From positions 372,001 to 436,000 of the forward strand of contig NC_009464.1 in NCBI RefSeq assembly GCF_000063445.1: a stretch of DNA of 64,000 nucleotides. The letters run 5' to 3'. This document shows, in pieces, positions 40,336-48,547 of this stretch. Below the pieces are notes generated by a model. It saw only the letters and a list, made by a program, of their open reading frames with translations, was not told the origin of the DNA and did no database searches. The first letter of the stretch is position 1, and each line of letters starts with the position of its first letter. The position numbers were made by a program, and so were the translations under genes. The DNA comes from Methanocella arvoryzae MRE50 (GTDB lineage Archaea > Halobacteriota > Methanocellia > Methanocellales > Methanocellaceae).

Positions 40336-41436
40336 TTAGTCCACCCCCAGCCAGACTTCGCCTTCAGGTTTGGCCTTCCTTACGATGGCGGCGAGATCCT
40401 TGAAGGTGACGTCCTGGCCACCGATGCCGGCGATTACGTTGAAGACCTTGACGTCGTGCCTGAACCGGATTTCCTGTGCGAGGATACCACCGGCGCCCGG
40501 GGAGTAATCGCGGTCCAGCACAACAACACGCTTGCCCTCAAGAATGCTGAGGTCCGGGAACGGCCTGAACTGCCTGACTCTGACCGCGCCTGCTTTCACG
40601 CCTTCCTTGCGCAGCAGGTCCACGGCCATTTCAGCCTCCCTCGCGATGGTGCCCATGCCTACAATAACGACTTCGGCATCGTCTGTTTTGTACTCCATAA
40701 CCGCAGAGTATTTGCGCCCGAACCGCTCTGCGAACTCTGCCTCGATCTCTTTCATTAGCCTGCCCGCCAGATCCATATCGTCCTTGATCATGCGGCGGAA
40801 CTTAAAGTAGTCTGCCGGGCCGGTCAGGTTGCCATACGACATCGGGTTTTCAGTGTCGATCGCGTGAGGCATGTTAATCTCAGGCAGGAAGTCGCCTGTT
40901 TCGGTAATATCCAGCGGCTGGATCGCGTGGCTGAGGATAAACCCGTCGAGGTTGATCATGCAGGGCAGGTACACAGACTCAGCGAGCTTGTAGCCCATGA
41001 TCACCGAGTCGTAGACTTCCTGCACCGTCGCAGCGTAGAACTGCATCCACCCGGTGTCTCTCTGGGACAGGGCGTCCGTGTGCTCAGCCCATATATTCCA
41101 GGCCGGGCCGACAGACCTGTTGACATTTGCCATGACTATAGGCAGACGTGCGCCCGCCGCCCAGTGGATCATCTCGTGCATGTAGAGCAGGCCATGGCTC
41201 GAGGTAGCCGTGAAAGCCCTGGCGCCTGTGGCGGATGCACCGATGCAGGCGGCAAGCGCCGAGTGCTCGCTTTCGACCCGGATATAGGCGGCCTTCATCT
41301 TGCCGGTCTCGACGAAGTTCGCCACTGTCTCGACCACTTCCGTCTGCGGGGTGATTGGGTAAGCTGCGACGACTTCCACGTCGCACTCCTTGACTGCGTA
41401 GGCAACCGCCTGGTTGCCCGTTGCCATCTTCTTCAC
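40336..41436 (-). CDS. porA: 2-oxoacid:ferredoxin oxidoreductase, alpha subunit
   Basis: 366 residues from GTG 41436, overlapping the beta stop (ATG 41427 is an alternative). [32 protein letters not shown], with the YPITPQT motif, and [28 protein letters not shown] are the usual pyrimidine-domain blocks. It binds CoA and forms the catalytic core with beta. Similarity seems closest to the pyruvate and 2-oxoisovalerate enzymes rather than 2-oxoglutarate types, because a separate delta subunit is present. Confidence 0.88.
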   Translation of the reverse strand: MKKMATGNQAVAYAVKECDVEVVAAYPITPQTEVVETVANFVETGKMKAAYIRVESEHSALAACIGASATGARAFTATSSHGLLYMHEMIHWAAGARLPIVMANVNRSVGPAWNIWAEHTDALSQRDTGWMQFYAATVQEVYDSVIMGYKLAESVYLPCMINLDGFILSHAIQPLDITETGDFLPEINMPHAIDTENPMSYGNLTGPADYFKFRRMIKDDMDLAGRLMKEIEAEFAERFGRKYSAVMEYKTDDAEVVIVGMGTIAREAEMAVDLLRKEGVKAGAVRVRQFRPFPDLSILEGKRVVVLDRDYSPGAGGILAQEIRFRHDVKVFNVIAGIGGQDVTFKDLAAIVRKAKPEGEVWLGVD

Positions 41437-42293
41437 TGCACTAGCCCCCTGATCCTCTGCATGCCCAGTTCAACCTCTCTCTTCATACTCTCTATGTCCG
41501 CTCCCTTGAAACGGCCCTGCAGCCTGATGTAATCATCTATCGGCGCCGGCTTCTTTAGCGCCGCCGAGGTCGGCGGGCTCAGGGTGACCTTACCGTTCTC
41601 GTACTCGTACAGGAACCACATACCGGACCGTACAGCCAGCTTGCCCAGCTCGATCGACTTTTCAGTCGGATACCGCCACCCGGACGGGCAGGGGACGTGT
41701 ATGTGTAGGAACTTGGTGCCCTCGATGGAGAGAGCCTTCTGCGTCTTCTTCAGGAGGTCCCGGGGGAAGGCTGCGCTTGCCGTAGCCATATAGGCTGGCC
41801 GGTGAGCCATGACGATGAAATCGATATCCTTCTTGGAATCTTTACGGCCCGTAGGAGTGGTGGTAGTAATCGCTCCGTAAGGTGTGGAACCGCTCTTTTG
41901 CATGCCCGTGTTAGAATAAGCCTCGTTATCGTAGCAGACGTACAGGATGTTCGCGTTACGCTCGATGGCGCCGGATAATGCCTGTATGCCAATGTCCACG
42001 GTGCCGCCGTCGCCGGCGAACACGATCACGTTCTTGCCCTTGTTCCTCGCTGCTGAGGCGATGCCATCGGCTGCCGCAGCCGCGGCCGCGAAGGCTATGT
42101 TCAGCACAGGAACGCCATAGGCCGATTTGGGGAACGAACCCTGGCACACCGTCGAACAGCATGCGGGGTTTACGATGATCGTATTTTTCCCCGCCGCCTT
42201 CAAGATATAGCGCAGGGCGAGCATGGCCGTACAACCGGCACAAGCAGTATTGCCTTTATAAAGGTATTCTTCCCGGGGGATGTCGTCTAGCAT
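41433..42293 (-). CDS. porB: 2-oxoacid:ferredoxin oxidoreductase, beta (thiamine) subunit
   Basis: 286 residues from ATG 42293 (GGTGGG upstream); GTG 42305 is an alternative. Cysteines in ACAGCTAML and ACCSTVCQG bind a 4Fe-4S cluster, GDGGTVDIGIQALSGAIERN is the thiamine site, and YDNEAYSNTGMQKSGSTPYG is characteristic of the pyruvate/2-oxoisovalerate beta subunit. First gene of the operon. The gene order beta-alpha-gamma-delta is the reverse of the common gamma-delta-alpha-beta. Confidence 0.9.
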   Translation of the reverse strand: MLDDIPREEYLYKGNTACAGCTAMLALRYILKAAGKNTIIVNPACCSTVCQGSFPKSAYGVPVLNIAFAAAAAAADGIASAARNKGKNVIVFAGDGGTVDIGIQALSGAIERNANILYVCYDNEAYSNTGMQKSGSTPYGAITTTTPTGRKDSKKDIDFIVMAHRPAYMATASAAFPRDLLKKTQKALSIEGTKFLHIHVPCPSGWRYPTEKSIELGKLAVRSGMWFLYEYENGKVTLSPPTSAALKKPAPIDDYIRLQGRFKGADIESMKREVELGMQRIRGLVQ

Positions 42294-42305
42294 GTTACCC
42301 ACCAC

Positions 42306-42729
42306 TTTTACGTCGTTAGAAAGGTCACACCGTACGACTTTACGTCGACGGCGTTACATCGTCTAAGACACAGGTGTTTCATAATCACACCCGAAGGACT
42401 AAAACCTTATGGTATAGACAGGCTCCTAAGAACCCTTACTCTCCTGATGCTCAGTCTAATAATTAATAAACAAATTATGAGCAGACCGTTTACCGCTGAA
42501 AGTCGCTTAGCTTCTACAAAATTCAGCGTCTGTTTGGCAGATCAAATCCGTTATAAGTATGGCAGCTGAAAAGAATTCGGCGTACGGGCAGCTATTGCGC
42601 CATTTTTTTATCGCTGTCGCTTCTTTTGTATCTAGTTTTCGCGATAGGCTTATCGAGGCCGCCGCAAGAGAGATACATCGGGCACGGAAGACGTGTCAAA
42701 ATAATATAGAAGGTGTGAGGTAGCAGGCT
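42306..42729. other. Divergent intergenic region between porB and the TPR gene
   Basis: Near the porB side there are TACGTCG / TACGAC repeats (42309-42355), including an imperfect palindrome CCGTACGAC / GTCGACGG at about 42331-42352, which may be an operator. AT-rich promoter-like DNA is at 42458-42480. GAGGT at 42717-42721 is the ribosome-binding site of the TPR gene. No gene is supported here. Confidence 0.35.
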
Positions 42730-43176
42730 ATGGAACAGAAAGCGAATGCCTGGAATGTGGGGGCTCATGCCAGAGACGATTGCCGAACTCCGCCCCGGCA
42801 GGCTCTGCCCGGGCACACCCTGTCGGATGTCAGCTATGCGCTGGAGATTGAACCTCAGAACATAGAAGTCCGCTTCAGCTACGCGCACCTGCTGGAGGAG
42901 AACGGCAGGTTCGAAGACGCTGAAAAAGAGTACCAGAAGGTGACCGAGGCGAAGCCGGAATACGTAGAGGCCTACGTACACTACGGTAACATGCTGCGGA
43001 AGACCAGCAGGGTCAGCGATGCTGAAGCTCAGTACAGGAAGGCAATCAGTGTCAATCCCCGGGATTTCAATGCACACTTCAGCTATGCTACACTACTGGA
43101 GGAGCAAAACCGCCTGGAAGAAGCGGAAGAAGAGTACGTCAACGCAGTGTATAGCAGAAGCGGGCATTCACGGTAG
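42730..43176 (+). CDS. Tetratricopeptide-repeat protein
   Basis: 148 residues with three TPR units: SYALEIEPQNIEVRFSYAHL, AEKEYQKVTEAKPEYVEAYV and AEAQYRKAISVNPRDFNAHF, each followed by LEE.. or RK.. turns. The N-terminal 30 residues look unstructured. TPR proteins mediate protein-protein contacts; the partner is unknown. GAGGT 8 bases before the ATG supports the start. Confidence 0.8.
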   Translation: MEQKANAWNVGAHARDDCRTPPRQALPGHTLSDVSYALEIEPQNIEVRFSYAHLLEENGRFEDAEKEYQKVTEAKPEYVEAYVHYGNMLRKTSRVSDAEAQYRKAISVNPRDFNAHFSYATLLEEQNRLEEAEEEYVNAVYSRSGHSR

Positions 43177-43286
43177 CAGAGAGTGACAGGATACCGCAGA
43201 GCCCCTAATAGCTAACAGTTAGTCGTTTCTGTACATGGGCTTCTGCCCCTACAGACTACTGTTCCTGCGGATCTATGTCAGTTCTT

Positions 43287-43583
43287 TTACCGGATCAGGT
43301 ACTCCCCTCGGGAGAAGCCCCCTCTCTTTGCCTTTTTATCCGCTCTGGCAAGATCTACCTCGCCCGGGTCGAGCCCGTAAGCTTCTATCAGCGCATCCAC
43401 GACTTCCAGGACATCTGCCAGTTCCTCAGCTATGTCGTCCGCCTGCCTGACTTCCTCGGCCTCTTCCACCAGCTTGTCTTTTAGCGCCCGGCGCAACCGC
43501 TCTCCGGATATCCTCTCGACTTCGGGGTCCTTTCCCTGCTGTCGCATGATCTCGGGTATTCTGTCCCTGACTAGCTTTCCCAC
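43287..43583 (-). CDS. MazG-like nucleotide pyrophosphohydrolase
   Basis: 98 residues from GTG 43583; the longer frame from 43712 adds 43 residues coded by promoter-like AT-rich DNA and is rejected. GKLVRDRIPEIMRQQGKDP is the start signature of the phosphoribosyl-ATP-pyrophosphohydrolase-like group, and KLVEEAEEVRQADDIAEELADVLEVVDAL contains the E-x-x-E...E-x-x-D metal site. It probably hydrolyses a nucleoside triphosphate to monophosphate, perhaps as house-cleaning. Confidence 0.82.
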   Translation of the reverse strand: MGKLVRDRIPEIMRQQGKDPEVERISGERLRRALKDKLVEEAEEVRQADDIAEELADVLEVVDALIEAYGLDPGEVDLARADKKAKRGGFSRGEYLIR

Positions 43584-43699
43584 GATCAGATGTCCGGGCT
43601 CCGAGTATTTAGAGCTTTCAGGGCAGAGCAGTAGATAGGCTTTAATAGATCGAATTTTTAATATATACAGAAATATATAATATTGGGAGTGATCATGCC

Positions 43700-44152
43700 T
43701 TGAAAAAGACACTGATGGTCGTCTATCTCAGCACTTCGGGCAACACGAAACGAATGGCAGATGCGATAGCGGCAGGTGCAGATTCCCGCGGGATCAACTC
43801 TGAGGTCGTCAGCTTCTACGACGTGGATCTCGATAAACTCAGGTCAGCGGACGCGATAGCCATCGGCTCCTCCACCTTCTGGTACAAGATGCACGATGCC
43901 ATGGAGAAGTTCCTCGACAGGCTGAAGCCTTTAAAGCTTGAAGGAAAGGTTGGCGCGGCCTTTGGCTCTTACGGGTGGAGCGGAGAAGCGCCGGTGCAAA
44001 TCGCGCAAAAAATGCGAGAATTGGGCCTGGACGTCATTGACCCGGTATTGCGTGTCCAGTGGGACCCGGAAGAAAAGGACCTGAAAGAGTGCGAGCGGCT
44101 CGGGAAAGATATTGCGAAAGCGTTGAAGAAGGAGCCCGTACCGGTCGCCTGA
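43700..44152 (+). CDS. Flavodoxin-like protein
   Basis: 150 residues from TTG 43700, with GGGAGTGAT as ribosome site; the ATG at 43695 is out of frame. The FMN phosphate loop is STSGNTKRMADAI near the N-terminus, GSSTFWYKM and GSYGWSGEAP provide the isoalloxazine loops. It is an electron carrier or a small FMN oxidoreductase of the type found with rubredoxin-like partners. An AT-rich divergent promoter region at 43640-43690 is shared with the MazG-like gene. Confidence 0.88.
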   Translation: MKKTLMVVYLSTSGNTKRMADAIAAGADSRGINSEVVSFYDVDLDKLRSADAIAIGSSTFWYKMHDAMEKFLDRLKPLKLEGKVGAAFGSYGWSGEAPVQIAQKMRELGLDVIDPVLRVQWDPEEKDLKECERLGKDIAKALKKEPVPVA

Positions 44153-44267
44153 ATCCCGGCTCGCTCCCTTTGCCTGCGTTTTTCCGCCGCATGCGGGATA
44201 ATAAAATACAAATAGGAAGGGTGTACATTATACTCATATCTGTCTTTGTTAACAGGAGGTTTATTTT

Positions 44268-44492
44268 TTGTTCCCCAACAAAAAAGTCCAGGCACTTATT
44301 GGACAAAAGGTTCAAGTTGAAATGAAAGGCGAGAAAAACATTCTCGAAGGCACTTTAGTCAGCGCAGACGACTACCTGAACCTTCACCTCGTCGACACTA
44401 CCGAAGTCGCTGCCGGCCAGAAGCTCCGGACCCTGGGATCGGTCGTGCTGAGAGGTAACAACATCATTTTGCTAAACCCGATCAAGGAGTAG
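44268..44492 (+). CDS. Sm-like (LSm) RNA-binding protein
   Basis: 74 residues from TTG 44268, supported by GGAGGT 7 bases upstream. The Sm1 motif is VQVEMKGEKNILEGTLVSADDYLNLHL and the Sm2 motif is LGSVVLRGNNIILL. It forms a ring that binds U-rich RNA. It is followed 7 bases later by the winged-helix gene at 44500 and likely shares its transcript. Confidence 0.92.
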   Translation: MFPNKKVQALIGQKVQVEMKGEKNILEGTLVSADDYLNLHLVDTTEVAAGQKLRTLGSVVLRGNNIILLNPIKE

Positions 44493-44499
44493 TAGTGCG

Positions 44500-45024
44500 G
44501 TGAACGCGACGAACGTCGAGGACAGGGCCCTTGAGCTTATCAAGGCCAGCCCAAAAGGCGTCCTCCAGAGCGACCTGTGGAAAGATCTGGATATAGACAG
44601 CCGGAAATGTTCCCGGGTAGTCGCCAAGCTCGAAGCAGAAGGCAAGATCAAGCGCACCTGGGAAACAGTCAGCGGTACCAGGACTTACAGGCTCACGTAT
44701 GTGCCTCCTAAGAAAGAGGCGCCCAAAAAGGAGTACAAATTCGACCTGATCATGGCCGAAGACGAAGTCGCTCCATGCGTCGGCTGCACTTACGAATGCG
44801 AGCCCGATTACTGCCCCGACCTGGGCAACTGGATCGAGCTGCTCGCAAAGGAAGAGTCGGCCAGGCTCAGAAAAATAGGCGCAAAGGAAGCTGCCGAGCC
44901 GAAGAAGGCTGCTAAAGCACCTGCGCCTGAGCCCGAGCCCGAGCCCGAGCCTGAAGTGGCCGAAGTAGAGCCGGAAGTCAAGAAGCCGGCGCCAAAGAAA
45001 GCCCCGGCCAAAAAGCGCAAGTAA
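44500..45024 (+). CDS. Winged-helix protein with four-cysteine motif and charged tail (TFE-beta/RPC39-like?)
   Basis: 174 residues from GTG 44500. Residues 5-70 form a winged helix (ALELIKASPKGVLQSDLWKD ... RKCSRVVAKLEAEGKIKR ... TRTYRL). Then comes PCVGCTYECEPDYCPDLGNW, four cysteines followed by a tryptophan, similar in layout to the Fe-S motif of TFE-beta and RPC39/RPC34. The tail is Glu/Pro/Ala-rich and then Lys-rich. It is next to the Sm-like gene. A basal or global transcription factor is a reasonable inference; a plain DNA-binding regulator is the alternative. Confidence 0.7.
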   Translation: MNATNVEDRALELIKASPKGVLQSDLWKDLDIDSRKCSRVVAKLEAEGKIKRTWETVSGTRTYRLTYVPPKKEAPKKEYKFDLIMAEDEVAPCVGCTYECEPDYCPDLGNWIELLAKEESARLRKIGAKEAAEPKKAAKAPAPEPEPEPEPEVAEVEPEVKKPAPKKAPAKKRK

Positions 45025-45072
45025 GAACGCGGCAATCGTTGCTGCGTCTATACTTTTTTATTTTAATTAGTC

Positions 45073-45265
45073 GTTTTCACCACAGAGACACACAGAGAAA
45101 CAGTTTACCACAGAGGCACAGAGAAACACAGAGACGCGCAGAGATTACTCTATAATTAATTTGATAGTAATCTTATAATACGCTAGTCTCTGTGAGCCTC
45201 TGTGAGCCTCTGTGTCTCTGTGGTAACCAGTTCTCTGTGAGCCTCTGTGTTTCTGTGGTAAATAG
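45073..45265. repeat. Inverted CTCTGTG/CACAGAG repeat element
   Basis: CACAGAG-type repeats (45082-45142) face CTCTGTG-type repeats (45186-45255), and the centre itself is an inverted repeat AGATTACT (45142-45149) / AGTAATCT (45166-45173). The right half shares TCTGTGGTAA..CAGTTCTCTGTG with the copy at 25913-25990. It fills the gap between convergent genes (wHTH and herA), where it could stop transcription from both sides. Confidence 0.7.
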
Positions 45266-45285
45266 TTATAACAGATTAAAAAAAT

Positions 45286-46854
45286 CTAAAGTGGTGACTT
45301 CCGTTCTCTGGCCAGTATGGCCGATGTTGCCTTCTGGACCCGGGATTTCTTCCAGTAGTTGCTCCACTCTTCGGGGGCATCTCTGCTGACGCCGCCGTGG
45401 GGCGTGGACCTTTCCCGGATTTTGACCAGCACTGGTGTGTTGATGGCAACGCCTGACACGATGGCTTCGCCTCTCGCCAGCGCGGGAAGCTCGTCCAGGA
45501 GTTCTCTGCTCATGCTTTCGATGCTGGAGGCGATCTGGCTCTGGTCTACGGGGTTGATGATCCGCATGGTGATCTGGGACATGCACTGCGATAGAGAATC
45601 GCTGTCCAGCTTGGCAGGGCGCTGGGAGACCATGCAGACGCCGATACCGAACTTTCGGCCTTCGGAGAGGATAGTTTTAAGGACTCTCTTGGACTTTGCC
45701 TCGCCGTTCTGGGGTGCGTACCTGTGAGCCTCTTCCAGCACTACAAAGGTCGGATATGGCAGGTAACGCTCTTCGTTTTCAGCGTAGCGCTGGTTGACGG
45801 TGCCTTCACGGGCGTCGAATAACCGCCTCAGCAGGACCGATACGATGAGCTGCTGGTCTGATTCGCCGATGCCGCTCAGGTCGAGAACGGTCAGCTGTCC
45901 CGGGGCAAATAGCTCTGCAAGCTGAGTATGCAGGTGGTCCTCGAAGATGCCCCGTCTCATCACCGAGTCGAAACGCCACAGGATGGCGTCGATAGTGGAC
46001 TCGTTGGTGGGGTTGCGCTGGACCTCGATTTCCCGGCGTAGGTCAGATTTCTTATGATGCGGCCCGTTCCGCCAGTTGAAGAACCCGGTGACAAAGAAGT
46101 GCTGCATCTTCTCTGACAGGTCGAGGATGCCCAGCAGGTCGTCCAGCTCGAGTTCAGTGATCTTGATCTTCAGCGACTCTTTGCGGTAAATCTTGACTGT
46201 GGGCTGGTAGTCGCCGTCCCTGAACTCGGGCTTGTTCACCATCTCGGAGAGAGTGGAATATTCGCCGTGCGGGTCGACGACGAGGATGGCAGCCCGGTTG
46301 TTGGGTTTCATCATCTCTTCCAGCAGTACGCCGATGGTGTAGCTTTTGCCGCTTCCGGTGGAGGCGATCACACTGACATGCTGGCTGACAATGTCTTTCA
46401 CGCTGACGACTACCGGGACGTCGGTGCCCGGTATGGTGCCAAGCGCTGCCGCGCCTCTGGCTTCTGCCTGAACTTTGCTGATGTTCTTCAGCACTTCCGG
46501 CCCCGCCATATAGATCGTTTCCCCGGAGTCCGGCATCGCCCGGGGGTGCTTGAACTCCTGGAGCTTTTCATTGAAGTATCCTACTACGAGGGCGGTCATC
46601 AGGTGGTGATCGTACTCTTCTGTGTCCATGCCCGCGAACTGCATAAGGTCTTTTGGGTTGATATCCGCTGCCTCTATGAACTCGTCAGGGAAGGTCTTTA
46701 GGGACTTTGAGTACGTGACCCTGCAGAGCACGTACCGCTCGGGGTCTACCCAGCGGTCTTTGTAGGCTACGAACTCTCCAGTCTTGAACTTGTGGGGAGA
46801 AACGAAGGTGATCTCGTTCTCCTCTACGTCTCTAACGACGCCTGCCGGCTTCAT
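45286..46854 (-). CDS. herA: HerA DNA translocase/helicase
   Basis: 522 residues. An N-terminal HAS-barrel-like region is followed by the FtsK-HerA ATPase: Walker A ASTGSGKSYTIGV, Walker B ILVVDPHGEYS, and EEAHRYAPQNGE plus the arginine-finger region GRKFGIGVCMVSQRPAKLD. HerA hexamers drive the NurA nuclease in resecting DNA ends after Mre11-Rad50 has started. It is the last gene of the operon and overlaps the preceding HAS-barrel gene by 23 bases. Confidence 0.95.
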   Translation of the reverse strand: MKPAGVVRDVEENEITFVSPHKFKTGEFVAYKDRWVDPERYVLCRVTYSKSLKTFPDEFIEAADINPKDLMQFAGMDTEEYDHHLMTALVVGYFNEKLQEFKHPRAMPDSGETIYMAGPEVLKNISKVQAEARGAAALGTIPGTDVPVVVSVKDIVSQHVSVIASTGSGKSYTIGVLLEEMMKPNNRAAILVVDPHGEYSTLSEMVNKPEFRDGDYQPTVKIYRKESLKIKITELELDDLLGILDLSEKMQHFFVTGFFNWRNGPHHKKSDLRREIEVQRNPTNESTIDAILWRFDSVMRRGIFEDHLHTQLAELFAPGQLTVLDLSGIGESDQQLIVSVLLRRLFDAREGTVNQRYAENEERYLPYPTFVVLEEAHRYAPQNGEAKSKRVLKTILSEGRKFGIGVCMVSQRPAKLDSDSLSQCMSQITMRIINPVDQSQIASSIESMSRELLDELPALARGEAIVSGVAINTPVLVKIRERSTPHGGVSRDAPEEWSNYWKKSRVQKATSAILARERKSPL

Positions 46855-47389
46855 AGCGGTTCTCCGTAAACTTTTTCAGGGCTTTCAGCATGCCAGAGCA
46901 CTCGGGCATGGCCTCAGAGGCCCGGTCGATTGCACTCGAAGCAACTGCGGGGCTGGTCGACTGTGTCAGCTTCTTGTAATAGCCAAAGCTCATCTTACCA
47001 TCGCCAGTGTGGTGGAAAGCTTTGATATCCGCCGGATGCATGAGTTCAACAATATCGTTGATTGCCGGAGTAAAGGCGATAGTGTGAGATGGAAGGCCGG
47101 TTGACATGCATCCGATTCCTGTAATAACGACGTAGGAGCTGCGGAAATCTGCCATGTAGGGCACGAAAACTTCCTGTTTCTCCTGCGGCAGATATGGAAG
47201 CAGATCTTCCTTCACGTTGTGCAGGATGTCGGATATGACTCCTATGACAGAGCCTTGCGCTGATTTGATCGATACGTAGCTGCCGATGCCCAGGCTGGAT
47301 GCCGGGATGTAGCCGCTATTCTCGTCGACCGGGACCCGGACGACGTATTCTGCGAAGGAGCGGACCTGTACTATAGAACCGATTTTCAA
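46832..47389 (-). CDS. Stand-alone HAS-barrel-like protein of the herA-nurA operon
   Basis: 185 residues from TTG 47389. The first 60 residues (GSIVQVRSFAEYVVRVPVDE ... IGSYVSIKSAQGSVIGVISD) look like the small beta-barrel found at the N-terminus of HerA. The middle has a second possible beta domain, and the C-terminal 60 residues are helical. No catalytic motif. It sits between nurA (2 bases away) and herA (overlapping), so it should be made with them. A loading or bridging subunit is inferred; annotation as unknown is the safe choice. Confidence 0.65.
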   Translation of the reverse strand: MKIGSIVQVRSFAEYVVRVPVDENSGYIPASSLGIGSYVSIKSAQGSVIGVISDILHNVKEDLLPYLPQEKQEVFVPYMADFRSSYVVITGIGCMSTGLPSHTIAFTPAINDIVELMHPADIKAFHHTGDGKMSFGYYKKLTQSTSPAVASSAIDRASEAMPECSGMLKALKKFTENRYEAGRRR

Positions 47390-47392
47390 CCG

Positions 47393-48547
47393 TCAGACCC
47401 CCTGATGCTTGTTAAGTTCTTTAGCGCTCTTGAACAAGTTAAGCTTATGCTTACGAGCCATGCTGTCGATCACGCTTTCGAACAAGCCTGACTCAGCGTT
47501 ATTGATCGTGGCGTACTCGTGCGCCCGGTGGATGATGTCCGGGTACCCGGGCCGGATGATGCACTCTGCTCGTATAATGTCGGTGATCCGGTCCAGCAAA
47601 CCTTCTTTGACGCACCATACCGGTACTTCTACTTTGCTTGGCAGAGCACCGCTGGCGTTCAGGTAGAAGAACGCGATGCTGTCTCTGTGTTTGCCGTACA
47701 GATCTAGGACTGAAGGGTTGCCATTGCCCATCCGGTCATCCCGGTCGCACAGGAAAGCTCTTGTTCTGTCGCCCCAGTTTAGGGTCTCCTTGATCACGAA
47801 GGCATCGGTGAGGTTGCTGGTGGGCGTGAGCTTGAAGAAGAGCCGCATCATCGTAATAAGATCCTGGCTCATTGACATATCAGTATATGCTACGACTGGT
47901 GATTTGTTGCGCTCGGAAGCCTCCATTACCCGGCCGACAGCATCTATGTACCTCGTCTGGTCTTCGCTGTTCATCTGGGTGATGAAAGACAGCACCAGCG
48001 AACCGTCCATGAAGACGACGTTGCCCGGATGGGCCTCGGTGAATGCCACGATCTGCCCGTACTCCATCTCGAACCGCTTGAGAGATACAGGGGACTGAGC
48101 ATACGCGTAGCCTCCAGCTTCCTTGAGCTCAGCAGGGGTCATCAGTTTCAGCATCGATGTGGTAGAGTAGCTGTTTTTGCCGGTGTGGCCGTTAGTGACC
48201 GTACAGGCCTGGGCCAGGCCTACGGGCATTGATAAAGCCGGGGATGGAAAGATCTGGCTGCCGTCTACCGCTCCAATTGTAGTTCCTTTCAGTGTCTCCA
48301 GCGCCCAGTCGGTCGCCTGCTGCCTGGACTCGAACTTCTGCATGAAGCGCCTGACGAACGCCCCTTCCTCCAGCACTTTGCATCCAGAGTACTTTCTGAG
48401 CGAGGTGTTAATCGAGGAATCGAGGCTGTCTATAACCGGAAGCTTCGCCCGGTACTCCTCGCAGACAGATTTCACGTCAGCGTCGAACTCCATGAACTGA
48501 TCTCTGGAGTCTGATATCTCCTGCATCAGGAGCTTAAGGTCCAGCAA
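47393..48547 (-). CDS. nurA: NurA 5'-3' nuclease
   Basis: 384 residues from TTG 48547, overlapping the rad50 end by 14 bases. TTIGAVDGSQIFPSPALSMP carries the first catalytic aspartate, and VVFMDGSLVLSFI carries the second. The RNase-H-like NurA dimer binds HerA and degrades the 5' strand at double-strand breaks. Its place between rad50 and herA matches the conserved archaeal resection operon. Confidence 0.9.
   Translation of the reverse strand: MLDLKLLMQEISDSRDQFMEFDADVKSVCEEYRAKLPVIDSLDSSINTSLRKYSGCKVLEEGAFVRRFMQKFESRQQATDWALETLKGTTIGAVDGSQIFPSPALSMPVGLAQACTVTNGHTGKNSYSTTSMLKLMTPAELKEAGGYAYAQSPVSLKRFEMEYGQIVAFTEAHPGNVVFMDGSLVLSFITQMNSEDQTRYIDAVGRVMEASERNKSPVVAYTDMSMSQDLITMMRLFFKLTPTSNLTDAFVIKETLNWGDRTRAFLCDRDDRMGNGNPSVLDLYGKHRDSIAFFYLNASGALPSKVEVPVWCVKEGLLDRITDIIRAECIIRPGYPDIIHRAHEYATINNAESGLFESVIDSMARKHKLNLFKSAKELNKHQGV

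Noticed and set aside
39456-42178. Plus-strand frames over the 2-oxoacid oxidoreductase operon
   Set aside because: All four subunits on the minus strand have clear cofactor motifs; the plus frames have none.
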